A DNA stretch of 64,000 nucleotides, taken from Blastomonas fulva. GTDB taxonomy: Bacteria; Pseudomonadota; Alphaproteobacteria; Sphingomonadales; Sphingomonadaceae. A program made the position numbers and the translations under genes. The stretch is taken from the NCBI RefSeq assembly GCF_003431825.1, contig NZ_CP020083.1:1960501-2024500 (forward strand). Direction: 5' to 3'. The notes beneath the pieces were generated by a model. The model was given only the letters and a program-made list of their open reading frames with translations. It did not search any database and was not told where the DNA came from. Positions 56,039 through 64,000 of this stretch are shown one piece after another (position 1 is the first letter of the stretch; every line of letters begins with the position of its first letter).

Positions 56039-56167
56039 CCTCTCCCCTCCCGCTGGCGGGGGGGCAGGTCCGGCCTGCCGGACAGGGGTGGGCTTGGGAG
56101 CACCACCTTGGCGTTCAGGCCCACCCCGGCCTTCGGCCACCCCTCCCGCAAGCGGGAGGGGAGAGGG
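56039..56167. repeat. Composite palindromic repeat, family 2, copy 1
   Basis: About 129 bp. It begins CCTCTCCCCTCCCGC and ends GCGGGAGGGGAGAGG, near-perfect terminal inverted repeats; each end is itself a hairpin. Inner arms GGGGTGGGC and GCCCACCCC are also complementary. The copy at 63616-63748 shares all four blocks and differs in the centre. It lies between putA and spt. Confidence 0.8.
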
Positions 56168-56172
56168 ATCTC

Positions 56173-57372
56173 TCAGATAACCCCGACGTCCTTGCCCGCC
56201 GCTTCGAAAATTCCCAGGATCTGCGTCACCTGTTCGCTCGAATGTTCGGCGCACAGCGAGCAGCGCAACAGCGTCATGCCCGCAGGGGTTGCGGGCGGGC
56301 GGGCGAGGTTGACGTACAGCCCGCGGTCGAGCAGCGCCTCCCACATCTGGGCACCTTTCAGCATGTCGGTCATGATCACCGCGATGATGCCGCTCTGCGC
56401 TTCGGGTGTGCCAAGCTGGAAGCCGAGGTCGCGCAGGCCCTGGTGCAGCCGCTTGGAGTTTTCCCACAGGTGTGCGCGCTTGTTGCCCGCGTGCATCAGC
56501 TTGCGGATGCTGGTCGCGGCGGTGGCGACAACCGACGGCGGCAGGCTGGCGGTGAACACATAGGGGCGGCAGACGAGCCGCAGCACTTCGAACTTGGGGT
56601 GGTTGGATACGCAGAAGCCGCCGACGGTGCCGACCGACTTGCTGAACGTGCCGATGATGAAATCGACATCGTCCATCACGCCCGCCGCTTCGGCAACGCC
56701 GCGGCCGTTCTGGCCGATAAAGCCCATCGAATGCGCTTCATCGACCAGCACCATTGCGCCTGCAGCCTTGGAGATGGCGACCATTTCCTTGAGCGGCGCA
56801 ATATCGCCGAGCATCGAATAGACGCCTTCGAGCACGACCAGCTTGCCCGCTTCAGGAGGGAGGCGCTTCAGCCGCTTTTCCAGCGCCTCGACATCGTTGT
56901 GCCGGAAGGCGACGATCTGGGCGTTGCCCAGCGAACAGCCGTCATAGATCGAGGCATGGCTGTCGATGTCGAGGATGATGTAATCCTCCTTGCCTGCCAT
57001 GGTCGAGATGATGCCGAGGTTCGCCTGGTATCCGGTGGAAAAGACCATCGCATGGTCCATCCCGTAGAATTCCTTGAGCGCCTCTTCGCAGTCGCGGTGT
57101 CCGGCGTAGGTGCCGTTGAGCACGCGGCTGCCGGTGGTGCCCGATCCGAAATTGTCGAGCGCAGTCTTGCCGGCGTCGAGCACATCGGGATCGAAGGTCA
57201 TCCCCATATAGTTGTAAGTGCCCAGCAGGATCGTTTCCTTGCCGTTGCACATCGCCACGGTGGGCGATTTGACCGATTCCATGACCAGCGCATAAGGATC
57301 GCGCACGCCGTGCGAAAGCAGCGCCTCGCGCTCCCCGATCAGGGCGTCGAACTTGGAAAACAGGTCGGTCAT
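56173..57372 (-). CDS. spt: Serine palmitoyltransferase
   Basis: This 399-residue soluble PLP alpha-oxoamine synthase condenses serine with a fatty acyl thioester to 3-ketodihydrosphingosine, the first step of sphingolipid synthesis. LLGTYNYMGMTFDPDVLDAG, FGSGTTGSRVLNGTYAGH, VLVDEAHSMGFIGQNGRG and the Schiff-base Lys in GTFSKSVGTVGGF closely resemble Sphingomonas SPT, and the C-terminal RPPATPAG..LLRCSLCAEHS is typical. The adjacent ACP gene supports SPT over KBL or BioF. It ends inside the flank of a family 2 repeat. Confidence 0.93.
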   Translation of the reverse strand: MTDLFSKFDALIGEREALLSHGVRDPYALVMESVKSPTVAMCNGKETILLGTYNYMGMTFDPDVLDAGKTALDNFGSGTTGSRVLNGTYAGHRDCEEALKEFYGMDHAMVFSTGYQANLGIISTMAGKEDYIILDIDSHASIYDGCSLGNAQIVAFRHNDVEALEKRLKRLPPEAGKLVVLEGVYSMLGDIAPLKEMVAISKAAGAMVLVDEAHSMGFIGQNGRGVAEAAGVMDDVDFIIGTFSKSVGTVGGFCVSNHPKFEVLRLVCRPYVFTASLPPSVVATAATSIRKLMHAGNKRAHLWENSKRLHQGLRDLGFQLGTPEAQSGIIAVIMTDMLKGAQMWEALLDRGLYVNLARPPATPAGMTLLRCSLCAEHSSEQVTQILGIFEAAGKDVGVI

Positions 57373-57420
57373 GGGGTCATTCTCTGTTGGGGGCAGGCAG
57401 GCGAGAAACAGCAGATGGGG

Positions 57421-57663
57421 TCAGGCGGTGAGTTTTTCCACCGCGGCGACCAGCTGGCCGACGGTTTCGATCTCCGCCTGCATGTTCATGGTGATGATGA
57501 TGTCGAATTCATCCTCGATCGCGGCGACGAAATCCATGACGGTCAGGCTGTCCCACTCCAGATCACCCGCAAAGGTGGTGCCATCGGTCAGCGCGACGCC
57601 CTTTTTGTTGAACGGCTCGATCTGCGCGGCGATGCGCTCATAAGTGGCGGGGCTGTCGGTCAT
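57421..57663 (-). CDS. Acyl carrier protein of sphingolipid synthesis
   Basis: This 80-residue ACP has the phosphopantetheine Ser in LEWDSLTVMDFVAAIEDEF (about residue 39). It is more basic at the N-terminus (IEPFNKKGVALTDG) than the fatty-acid ACP. A dedicated ACP next to SPT is known in Sphingomonas wittichii, where it is thought to deliver the acyl chain to SPT. It lies 48 bp upstream of spt on the same strand. Confidence 0.9.
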   Translation of the reverse strand: MTDSPATYERIAAQIEPFNKKGVALTDGTTFAGDLEWDSLTVMDFVAAIEDEFDIIITMNMQAEIETVGQLVAAVEKLTA

Positions 57664-57797
57664 GGGTGTCTTTCGTCGATCAAGTGTGGGCACCGCCTTG
57701 CCCCGCGATTGCGGCATAAACGCGGCAGTATGTGGAAGCCTGAAGGCCAGTGCGGCGGCGCTTGTCAAGCACGGCGCGTCTATGTCATTAATCTGTA

Positions 57798-58400
57798 ATG
57801 GAAGAGGGGGCCAAAGCAGCGCGAGTCGAAACGCCGAGACCGGCGATTCCCACCCCATGGCTGCAGACCCCGCACACCTTCTCGCCGCATGCCATCCACT
57901 TGATCCGCACATCGGTTCAGACCAATCTCGCATTGAGCCAGATGGCCGACCAGAAGGCGAGCATTCTGATGGGCGCGACCTTCGTGGTGTTCACAATTTC
58001 GGTCGGCCAGGCGCGCAGCGGCAACTTCACGCTGCCGCTGATCGTGCTCGCGCTGTTCGCGTTCCTCTCGGCGATGTGCGCGGTGTTCGCCATCCTGCCC
58101 TCGGTGCGCGGAACCCCAACGCCCAAAGCCAATGTTCCGCCCGGATCGACCAACTTCATGTTCTTCGGTAATTTTTCCGCGATGGCGGAAGATGACTTTG
58201 CCGATCTGGTGATCGACCAACTGCACACCGACGAGACAATCTTCCGTACCATGCTGCGCGATGTCCACCAGAACGGCATGGTGCTGCAGCACAAGAAGTA
58301 CCGCTATCTCGGCCATGCCTATCGCATCTTCCTGATCGGCCTGTCGCTGACCTTCGCTTTGTTCCTGGTCGAGCTGGCGCTGGGCCGCTCGCTTATTTGA
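57798..58400 (+). CDS. DUF5706 / PycTM-like membrane protein
   Basis: The 200-residue protein has a soluble N-terminus, then SQMADQKASILMGATFVVFTISVG (TM1), a second TM (LPLIVLALFAFLSAMCAVFAIL), NFMFFGNFSAMAEDDF, a helical stretch QNGMVLQHKKYRYLGHAYRIF and a last TM. This is the pattern of Pycsar effector TM domains (DUF5706), which depolarise membranes when triggered by cyclic nucleotides. No nucleotide cyclase is adjacent, and the neighbours are sphingolipid genes. A role in defence is therefore unproven; a housekeeping membrane role is equally possible. It overlaps the convergent reductase gene by 8 bp. Confidence 0.72.
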   Translation: MEEGAKAARVETPRPAIPTPWLQTPHTFSPHAIHLIRTSVQTNLALSQMADQKASILMGATFVVFTISVGQARSGNFTLPLIVLALFAFLSAMCAVFAILPSVRGTPTPKANVPPGSTNFMFFGNFSAMAEDDFADLVIDQLHTDETIFRTMLRDVHQNGMVLQHKKYRYLGHAYRIFLIGLSLTFALFLVELALGRSLI

Positions 58401-59304
58401 GCCAGCCCTGGGCACGATACCAGCGCGCGGTGTCTGCCAGTCCCTGACGTGTCGGTATCTCGGCACTCCACAGTTGCGACGGGGGTTTCCGGTCCGGATG
58501 GGCGGTCCAGTCGCTGTGCGCGATGTAGCGCGCCCGGTCGGGGGTCAGCTTCGCCGCCTTGCCGCGCAGCAGCCGGTCGCCCTGCGCGGCCAGATGCAGC
58601 GCTAGCTTGGGCGTGCTGAACGCGCGGACCTTGCGCCCCACCGCATCGCCCAGCGCATCGGCAAAATCCTTGTGGCTCCAGCCGCGCGGGGCACCGTCAT
58701 CGACTTCGTGGATCGCGTTCGCATCACCTGCACCGCCCGCAAGCCGCACCAGCAGCGCGGCGAGATCGGCGACATGCACGACCGACATCCGCCCGCCCGG
58801 CGGCAACATCACCACGCCGCGCACCGCCATCCGGAACAGGTCGAGCATCTCGGTATCGCCCGGGCCATAGACCGCGGGCGGGCGCACCATCTGCCAGTCG
58901 AGCCCGGATGCGACGACTCGCGCCTCGGCCTCGGCCTTGGACCAGCAGTAGTTCGACAGGCCAGGCTCGCGTGCGGCGAGCGACGAGACGTGAATGAACC
59001 GCGCAACCCCAGCCGCCTTCGCCGCCGCCAGCATGTTTTCGGTGCCGGTGATGTTGCCCGCGATGAAGCCCGCGCGGTCGGGCGCGTTGACCACGCCCGC
59101 GATATGCAGCACGCAATCGGCGCCGATGCACAGCTCGGAGAGGCTTTCAGGGTCGTCCAGCGCGCCTGGTACCCAGATTACGCCTTCGCGTTCCGGCTGC
59201 GGACGGCGGGTCAGCGCGCGGACCTGGTGACCGCTGGCCAGAGCCGCATCGATGCTCGCACCGCCGACAAAGCCGGTCCCGCCGGTCATCGCGATCACGC
59301 TCAC
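58393..59304 (-). CDS. NAD(P)-dependent epimerase/dehydratase family protein, possible 3-oxoceramide reductase
   Basis: The 303-residue extended SDR has MTGGTGFVGGASIDAAL (residues 6-22), DCVLHIAGVVNAPDRAGF and the active-site Tyr/Lys in NYCWSKAEAEARV. In Caulobacter an enzyme of this family (CerR) reduces the 3-oxo group of ceramide precursors and is encoded with spt and acp. The genomic setting here, one gene away from spt/acp, supports the same role by inference. It overlaps proB by 4 nt (ATGA). Confidence 0.8.
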   Translation of the reverse strand: MSVIAMTGGTGFVGGASIDAALASGHQVRALTRRPQPEREGVIWVPGALDDPESLSELCIGADCVLHIAGVVNAPDRAGFIAGNITGTENMLAAAKAAGVARFIHVSSLAAREPGLSNYCWSKAEAEARVVASGLDWQMVRPPAVYGPGDTEMLDLFRMAVRGVVMLPPGGRMSVVHVADLAALLVRLAGGAGDANAIHEVDDGAPRGWSHKDFADALGDAVGRKVRAFSTPKLALHLAAQGDRLLRGKAAKLTPDRARYIAHSDWTAHPDRKPPSQLWSAEIPTRQGLADTARWYRAQGWLK

Positions 59305-60440
59305 AACAGCACCATCTGATCGCGGTGGACCAGCGCACTGCGCGGCGCATAGCCGAGCACCTCGGCGATCGCATCGCTGCGCAGCCCCATGATCCGTGCC
59401 GCATCGCCAGCGTCATATTCGGCCAGCCCCCGCGCGATCGTCTCTCCGCTTGCGTTCAAGATCTCGATCACGTCGCCGCGTACGAACTTGCCGTCCACGG
59501 CGGTGGCGCCCGCGGCGAGCAGGCTCGATCCCTTGGCGAGCGCGGCTTGCGCTCCTGCATCCACGGTGATCCGCCCGCGCGCGGTCATGCGCCCCGCCAG
59601 CCACAATTTGCGGCCCTTGCCCTGCGGCCCGGCGGTGAACACTGTGGCTCGGCCGCCCGCCGCCAGCCTGGCGAGCGGGTGGTCGTGCGTGCCGTTGGCG
59701 ATGGCGAGGTGCGCGCCCGCGCTGGTCGCGATCCGTGCCGCCTCGAGCTTGGAGAGCATACCGCCCGATCCCATCCCCGATGCAGAGCCGCCATCGGCCA
59801 TGGCGCGGATCCGCGCATCGATCCGCGCGACGCTCTCGACAAGCTTGGCGTCGGGGTCGTTCTTCGGGTTGGCGGTGTAGAGCCCGTCGACGTCGGAGAG
59901 CAGCACCACGCCGCCAGCGCCTGCCGCCTGCGCGATGCGCGCGGCGAGCCGGTCGTTGTCGCCGAAGCGGATTTCCTCGGTCGCGACCGAATCATTCTCG
60001 TTGATCACCGGCACCACGCCCAGCGCGATCAACCGGCGCAAGGTAGCCGACGCGTTGAGGAAGCGCCTGCGATCTTCCAGATCGTCGAGCGTGACCAGCA
60101 TCTGCGCGGCGGTGATGGCATGATCACCCAGCAGCTCGGCCCAGCACTGGCTGAGCGCAATCTGCCCGGTGGCGGCGGCTGCCTGCGCATCCTCAAGGCT
60201 GGCGCGGCCGCCCTTGGGCAGCCCGAGCCGCCGTGCGCCCAGCGCGATCGCGCCCGAGGAGACGATGACGATGCGCTGCCCGGCCGCGGTCCGCGCGGCG
60301 ATGTCGTCGACCAAGGACGCCAGCCATTCGCGCCGGACGGTCCCGTCGGGCGCCACCAGCAGCGCCGAGCCGACCTTGACCACCAGCACCGGACAGGCGG
60401 CGGCAGACAGCAGGGCGGCGGGGGAAGGGGCGTGGGTCAT
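59301..60440 (-). CDS. proB: Glutamate 5-kinase
   Basis: The 379-residue enzyme makes gamma-glutamyl phosphate for proline. The amino-acid kinase domain (LVVKVGSALLVAPDG, IVSSGAIALGARRLG, VINENDSV, FGDNDRLAARIAQAAGA, GMGSGGMLSKLEAARIA) is followed by a C-terminal PUA domain from about residue 280. It is coupled to the reductase downstream by ATGA. The gap to obgE holds a family 1 repeat. Confidence 0.95.
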   Translation of the reverse strand: MTHAPSPAALLSAAACPVLVVKVGSALLVAPDGTVRREWLASLVDDIAARTAAGQRIVIVSSGAIALGARRLGLPKGGRASLEDAQAAAATGQIALSQCWAELLGDHAITAAQMLVTLDDLEDRRRFLNASATLRRLIALGVVPVINENDSVATEEIRFGDNDRLAARIAQAAGAGGVVLLSDVDGLYTANPKNDPDAKLVESVARIDARIRAMADGGSASGMGSGGMLSKLEAARIATSAGAHLAIANGTHDHPLARLAAGGRATVFTAGPQGKGRKLWLAGRMTARGRITVDAGAQAALAKGSSLLAAGATAVDGKFVRGDVIEILNASGETIARGLAEYDAGDAARIMGLRSDAIAEVLGYAPRSALVHRDQMVLL

Positions 60441-60512
60441 CGTTCAAATCCCGTTTTCCGGCGAAAGCGGCACCAAGTGAGTTACAGGCGAAACAGACGG
60501 TCTTCCATCCCC

Positions 60513-60593
60513 GTCATTCCCGCGAACGCGGGAATCCCGCTTTTTGCCTGGCCAGCTTTAGAAGCGGGACCCCCGCGTGCGCGGGGGTGACGA
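60513..60593. repeat. Dispersed palindromic repeat, family 1, copy 2
   Basis: This 81-bp element is in the same orientation as the copy at 7393. It begins GTCATTCCCGCGAACGCGGG and ends GCGCGGGGGTGACGA, with imperfect inverted ends and hairpins. The middle differs from copy 1. It lies between obgE and proB; nothing else is seen in that 193-bp gap. Confidence 0.8.
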
Positions 60594-60633
60594 GAGAAAG
60601 GCACGATATTGCAGAGCCACGGCTTTTAGCCGT

Positions 60634-61692
60634 TCAAACCGGAGACCAGACCCCCGGCTCGCTGTCGGCATTCGGATCGACCCCTTCGGGCTTTTCGGTC
60701 GCGGTATCGCGCGGCAGATATTCGAGCAGTGCGTCGAACAGCGCCTCGATCCCCGCGCCGGTCGCGGCGGAGATCGGGAACACGCGCTCTGCGCCCGCTG
60801 CCAGCACCTCGTCGGAGAAATGCTGCATCAGCTCGTCGTCGAGCAGATCGCCCTTGTTGAGCGCCACCAGCCTCGGCTTTTCGTCAAGCCCGGCGCCGTA
60901 GTTGGTCAGTTCGCCATTGACGATCCGCATCGCCTCGAGCGGATCGTCGCCATTGGCATCGATCAGATGGATGAGCACCTGGCAGCGTTCGATATGACCC
61001 AGGAACCGGTCGCCGATCCCTGCGCCTTCGGCCGCGCCCTCGATCAGCCCGGGGATGTCGGCGAGCACGAACTCGCGGTTCTTGTGCTGGACCACGCCCA
61101 ATTGCGGACGCAGCGTCGTGAAGGGATAGTCGCCAACCTTGGCGTGGGTGTTGGTCACCTGGTTGATGAAGGTGGACTTGCCAGCATTGGGCAGGCCGAC
61201 CAACCCTGCATCCGCCATCAGCTTCAGCCGCAGCCAGACATACATTTCCGCGCCTGGCCAGCCCGGGCCGTGCTGGCGCGGGGTACGGTTGGTGCTGGTC
61301 TTGTAGCTGAGGTTGCCGCGCCCGCCATCGCCGCCGCGCAGCAGTGTGATCCGCTGGCCTGCATGGGTGAAGTCGGCGAGCACCTCTTCCTTGTCCTCGC
61401 TCAGCACCTGGGTGCCGACGGGAACCTTGATCACAAGGTCCTCGCCGCCCGCGCCGGTGCGGTTGCGACCCATGCCGCCGGTGCCGCGCCGCGCCTTGAA
61501 GTGCTGGGTGTAGCGAAAGTCGATCAGCGTGTTGAGGCCGCTGACCGCTTCGAAGATGATGTCGCCGCCCTTGCCGCCATTGCCGCCGTCCGGACCGCCA
61601 TATTCGACGTACTTTTCGCGGCGAAAGGACACCGCGCCCTGTCCGCCGGTACCCGAGCGGATGAAAATCTTGGCTTGATCGAGAAAATGCAT
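60634..61692 (-). CDS. obgE: Obg family GTPase
   Basis: The 352-residue ribosome-assembly GTPase has the Gly-rich Obg fold in the first 158 residues ([32 protein letters not shown]). The G domain shows G1 [11 protein letters not shown]3 [16 protein letters not shown] and G4 LNKGD. A short Asp/Pro-rich tail ends the protein. ATG 61692 is the family start. It heads the minus-strand run to proB. Confidence 0.96.
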   Translation of the reverse strand: MHFLDQAKIFIRSGTGGQGAVSFRREKYVEYGGPDGGNGGKGGDIIFEAVSGLNTLIDFRYTQHFKARRGTGGMGRNRTGAGGEDLVIKVPVGTQVLSEDKEEVLADFTHAGQRITLLRGGDGGRGNLSYKTSTNRTPRQHGPGWPGAEMYVWLRLKLMADAGLVGLPNAGKSTFINQVTNTHAKVGDYPFTTLRPQLGVVQHKNREFVLADIPGLIEGAAEGAGIGDRFLGHIERCQVLIHLIDANGDDPLEAMRIVNGELTNYGAGLDEKPRLVALNKGDLLDDELMQHFSDEVLAAGAERVFPISAATGAGIEALFDALLEYLPRDTATEKPEGVDPNADSEPGVWSPV

Positions 61693-61839
61693 GGGGCCGC
61701 CCCTAAAGGAAAGGCATGCAAAACGCCAGAGCCAGCGATCACAGGGGCCGGGCGTGCGTCTGCCCGCGGCGCTGGATCGCCTCAAATTGCATGGGACCCC
61801 TTGCCTGCGGCCAGCGAAATACGATATTCGCAGTCATCT

Positions 61840-62253
61840 ATGCATCCTCAGACCCCCACCCTTGCGCCGCGCCTGGCGCCCCTGACCCTTTCTGCGGCGG
61901 GTGGCAGGTTTGCCGTGCACGCAGGCCCGGACCGCGAGGACGGGAATGACGATGGCCCGCCCGATATCGGCATCGCGGTCAAGACTCGCGCCAAGTCGAA
62001 GAAGCCCAGCCAGTATAAGGTGCTGATGCTCAACGACGACTACACCCCGATGGAATTCGTGGTGCTGGTGCTCAAGCGCTTCTTCAGCATGAACATGGAC
62101 GAGGCGACCCGGGTGATGCTCCACGTCCACCAGAAGGGCGTCGGCGTGTGCGGCATCTTCACCTATGAGGTTGCCGAGACCAAGGTTAACCAGGTGATGG
62201 ACTTCGCTCGCGAAAACCAGCACCCGCTGCAGTGCACGCTCGAGAAGGTTTGA
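61840..62253 (+). CDS. clpS: ATP-dependent Clp protease adaptor ClpS
   Basis: The 137-residue N-end rule adaptor delivers substrates to ClpAP. The core [62 protein letters not shown] is typical. The N-terminal 45 residues are a low-complexity extension longer than in E. coli (106 in total there). clpA is not visible downstream in this window; murA follows. Confidence 0.94.
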   Translation: MHPQTPTLAPRLAPLTLSAAGGRFAVHAGPDREDGNDDGPPDIGIAVKTRAKSKKPSQYKVLMLNDDYTPMEFVVLVLKRFFSMNMDEATRVMLHVHQKGVGVCGIFTYEVAETKVNQVMDFARENQHPLQCTLEKV

Positions 62254-62310
62254 CACCGCAAGCGGCGTTGCCCCCCTTGCACCCGGTGCCGCAGGCGTTA
62301 AACAGCGGCG

Positions 62311-63594
62311 ATGGACAAGATCATCATTCGCGGCGGCAAGCCGCTCTCGGGCCGTATTCCCATCTCCGGAGCCAAGAACAGCGCGCTGACGCTGTTGCCG
62401 TGCGCGCTGCTCACCGATGAGCCGCTGACGCTGCGCAACCTGCCGCGGCTCGCCGATGTCGACAGCTTCGGCCATCTGCTCAACCAGCTTGGTGTCTCGA
62501 CCATGATCGAAGGCGCGCGGCCAGAGGATTTCGGCCGGGTGATGACGCTGCGCGCGGGCCGCGTCACCGCAACGGTCGCGCCCTATGACATCGTGCGCAA
62601 GATGCGCGCCTCGATCCTGGTGCTGGGCCCCTTGCTGGCGCGCGCGGGCGAGGCGACGGTCTCGCTTCCCGGCGGCTGCGCGATCGGCAACCGCCCGATC
62701 GACCTGCACTTGAAGGCGCTGGAGGCGCTGGGCGCGGAGATCGAAATCGCGGCGGGATACGTGACCGCGCGCGCGCCCAAGGGCGGGCTTCCCGGCGGCG
62801 ACTTCGGCTTTCCCGTGGTTTCCGTCGGCGCGACCGAAAATGCGCTGATGGCCGCGGTGCTCGCCAAGGGTACCTCGACGCTGCGCAATGCCGCGCGTGA
62901 ACCCGAGATCGTCGACCTGTGCAACCTGCTGGTGGCGATGGGCGCGGTGATCGAGGGCATCGGCGGATCGACCTTGGTCATCCATGGCAAGGACCGGCTG
63001 CACGGCGCGACCTATCGCGTGATGGCCGACCGGATCGAGGCGGGCAGCTATGCCTGCGCAGCCGCGATCACCGGCAGCCCGCTCGACCTGATCGGCGCCA
63101 GGCTCGACGAGATGGAAGCAACGATCGCCGCTTTGCGTCAGGCCGGCGTGCAAGTCGAGGAAATCGCTGACGGCATCGCGGTGCGCCCCAACGGCAAATT
63201 GCAGGCGCTGACCCTCTCGACCGCGCCGTTCCCCGGCTTTGCCACCGACATGCAGGCGCAGTTCATGGCGATGCTGTGCAAGGCCGAAGGCACCAGCATG
63301 CTCACCGAGACGATCTTCGAGAACCGCTACATGCACGTGCCCGAACTGAACCGCATGGGCGCACATATCGATGTCAAGGGCCGCACCGCGGTGGTGCACG
63401 GCGTCAACCGCATGGTCGGAGCGCCGGTGATGGCGACCGATCTGCGCGCCTCGATGAGCCTGATCATCGCAGGGCTTGCCGCCGAGGGAGAGACCGAGGT
63501 CAACCGCGTGTACCATCTCGACCGCGGCTATGAGCGGCTGGAAGAGAAACTGCAGGCAGTCGGCGCAGATATCGAGCGCGTCGGCGGGGATTGA
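62311..63594 (+). CDS. murA: UDP-N-acetylglucosamine 1-carboxyvinyltransferase
   Basis: This 427-residue enzyme starts peptidoglycan precursor synthesis. [36 protein letters not shown] and the catalytic Cys in [16 protein letters not shown] (the fosfomycin target) are present, as are [15 protein letters not shown] ([13 protein letters not shown]) and the C-terminal [32 protein letters not shown]. It ends just before a family 2 repeat. Confidence 0.97.
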   Translation: MDKIIIRGGKPLSGRIPISGAKNSALTLLPCALLTDEPLTLRNLPRLADVDSFGHLLNQLGVSTMIEGARPEDFGRVMTLRAGRVTATVAPYDIVRKMRASILVLGPLLARAGEATVSLPGGCAIGNRPIDLHLKALEALGAEIEIAAGYVTARAPKGGLPGGDFGFPVVSVGATENALMAAVLAKGTSTLRNAAREPEIVDLCNLLVAMGAVIEGIGGSTLVIHGKDRLHGATYRVMADRIEAGSYACAAAITGSPLDLIGARLDEMEATIAALRQAGVQVEEIADGIAVRPNGKLQALTLSTAPFPGFATDMQAQFMAMLCKAEGTSMLTETIFENRYMHVPELNRMGAHIDVKGRTAVVHGVNRMVGAPVMATDLRASMSLIIAGLAAEGETEVNRVYHLDRGYERLEEKLQAVGADIERVGGD

Positions 63595-63615
63595 CGGGCG
63601 GGCTGGCTCATCCCG

Positions 63616-63748
63616 CTCTCCCCTCCCGCATGCGGGAGGGGCAGGTCCGGCTTGCCGGACCGGGGTGGGCCTGAAACGTTCCGAATCTCAGGCCCACCCC
63701 GGCCTCGGCTGCGCCTCAGCCACCCCTCCCGCCAGCGGGAGGGGAGAG
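63616..63748. repeat. Composite palindromic repeat, family 2, copy 2
   Basis: About 133 bp with CTCTCCCCTCCCGC at one end and GCGGGAGGGGAGAG at the other, hairpins at each end, and inner complementary arms (GGGGTGGGCCTGA with CAGGCCCACCCC). It matches the copy at 56039-56167 in the same blocks. Its right end enters the coding sequence of the next gene and supplies that gene's stop codon. Confidence 0.8.
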
Positions 63749-63991
63749 GGTTTCGACAAGATCGCGCACCAGCCACAGCCGGATCGCGCTCGCGAGGTTC
63801 GGCGGGTCGTCCGCCTCGATCCGTTCGACATCGATCCGGGCCACCAGCGCGTTGAGCGGCAGCATGCGCGCCTCGGCGGCAGCCTTGAGCATGTCCCAGA
63901 ACAGGGGCTCCAGGCTGATCGAGGTGAGATGCCCCGCAATCTGGATGCTGCGCTTGACCGGGCCGCGATAAAGGTCGTCGGTGGAGATCAT
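63716..63991 (-). CDS. Ribbon-helix-helix domain protein
   Basis: The 91-residue protein matches the alphaproteobacterial RHH_4 pattern: KRSIQIAGHLTSISLEPLFWDMLKAAAEARMLPLNALVARIDVER, then NLASAIRLWLVRDL. The function is unknown, probably DNA binding. The last residues (LSPPAGGRGG) and the stop are encoded by the family 2 repeat, suggesting the repeat inserted at the 3' end of the gene. ATG 63991 lies near the window edge. Confidence 0.82.
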   Translation of the reverse strand: MISTDDLYRGPVKRSIQIAGHLTSISLEPLFWDMLKAAAEARMLPLNALVARIDVERIEADDPPNLASAIRLWLVRDLVETLSPPAGGRGG

Positions 63992-64000
63992 CCGGGCGGG

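Noticed and set aside
56026..57798. 590-codon plus-strand frame opposite spt and acp
   Set aside because: Antisense shadow; begins inside a repeat and lacks any domain.

Overview
This is a GC-rich, densely coded chromosomal segment of an alphaproteobacterium, almost certainly a member of the Sphingomonadales. The main evidence is a serine palmitoyltransferase gene paired with a dedicated acyl carrier protein (sphingolipid synthesis), the alphaproteobacterial long forms of PstA and PstC, a free-standing alphaproteobacterial ribbon-helix-helix protein, and overall gene style. Most genes are core metabolism. There is no phage, IS element, rRNA operon or CRISPR array. One tRNA gene (Thr, anticodon TGT) is present.

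Layout. 1-10,100: a nitronate monooxygenase fragment; leuA with an upstream leucine-rich leader peptide and terminator (a textbook-like attenuator); a YceI protein; bioA-bioD-bioF overlapping head to tail and following directly on ilvC; then ilvN and ilvB, whose leader carries two terminator-like hairpins. 10,100-13,000: miaA and serB, which overlap at their 5' ends, and a short-chain dehydrogenase. 13,050-20,610: a complete phosphate-starvation locus in transcription order phoR, pstS, pstC, pstA, pstB, phoU, phoB, with a three-unit Pho box between phoR and pstS. 20,800-23,590: a four-gene cassette (Tat-exported small protein, PqqD-like peptide chaperone, HprK-related kinase, nucleotidyltransferase) that looks like a peptide or protein modification system with no known product. 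This is the most interesting system in the window.

23,590-29,200: gph, glmU, a VapBC-type toxin-antitoxin pair inserted between glmU and glmS, glmS, a GFA-family protein and a small intergenic island with a perfect inverted repeat and a 22-residue hydrophobic peptide ORF. 29,340-46,400: two c-di-GMP enzymes (one with GGDEF, one with a degenerate GGNEF), purQ/purS/purC, an M16 protease, a crotonase, parC, cca, a Nudix hydrolase, DUF1285, GNAT, DUF1499 and thioesterase genes. 46,500-56,000: sodC, a TonB-like protein, tRNA-Thr, a serine hydrolase, rarA, a PadR regulator with a Gly/Arg-rich N-terminus and a perfect 16-bp operator-like palindrome, and putA. 56,170-60,440: the sphingolipid region (spt, acp, a probable 3-oxoceramide reductase) with a PycTM-like (DUF5706) membrane protein placed between them, then proB. 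60,630-end: obgE, clpS, murA and a small ribbon-helix-helix protein.

Two families of dispersed palindromic (MITE/REP-like) repeats are visible, each in two good copies (7,393 and 60,513; 56,039 and 63,616). A related but diverged structure lies downstream of leuA. All calls come from reading the sequence; no database search was run.
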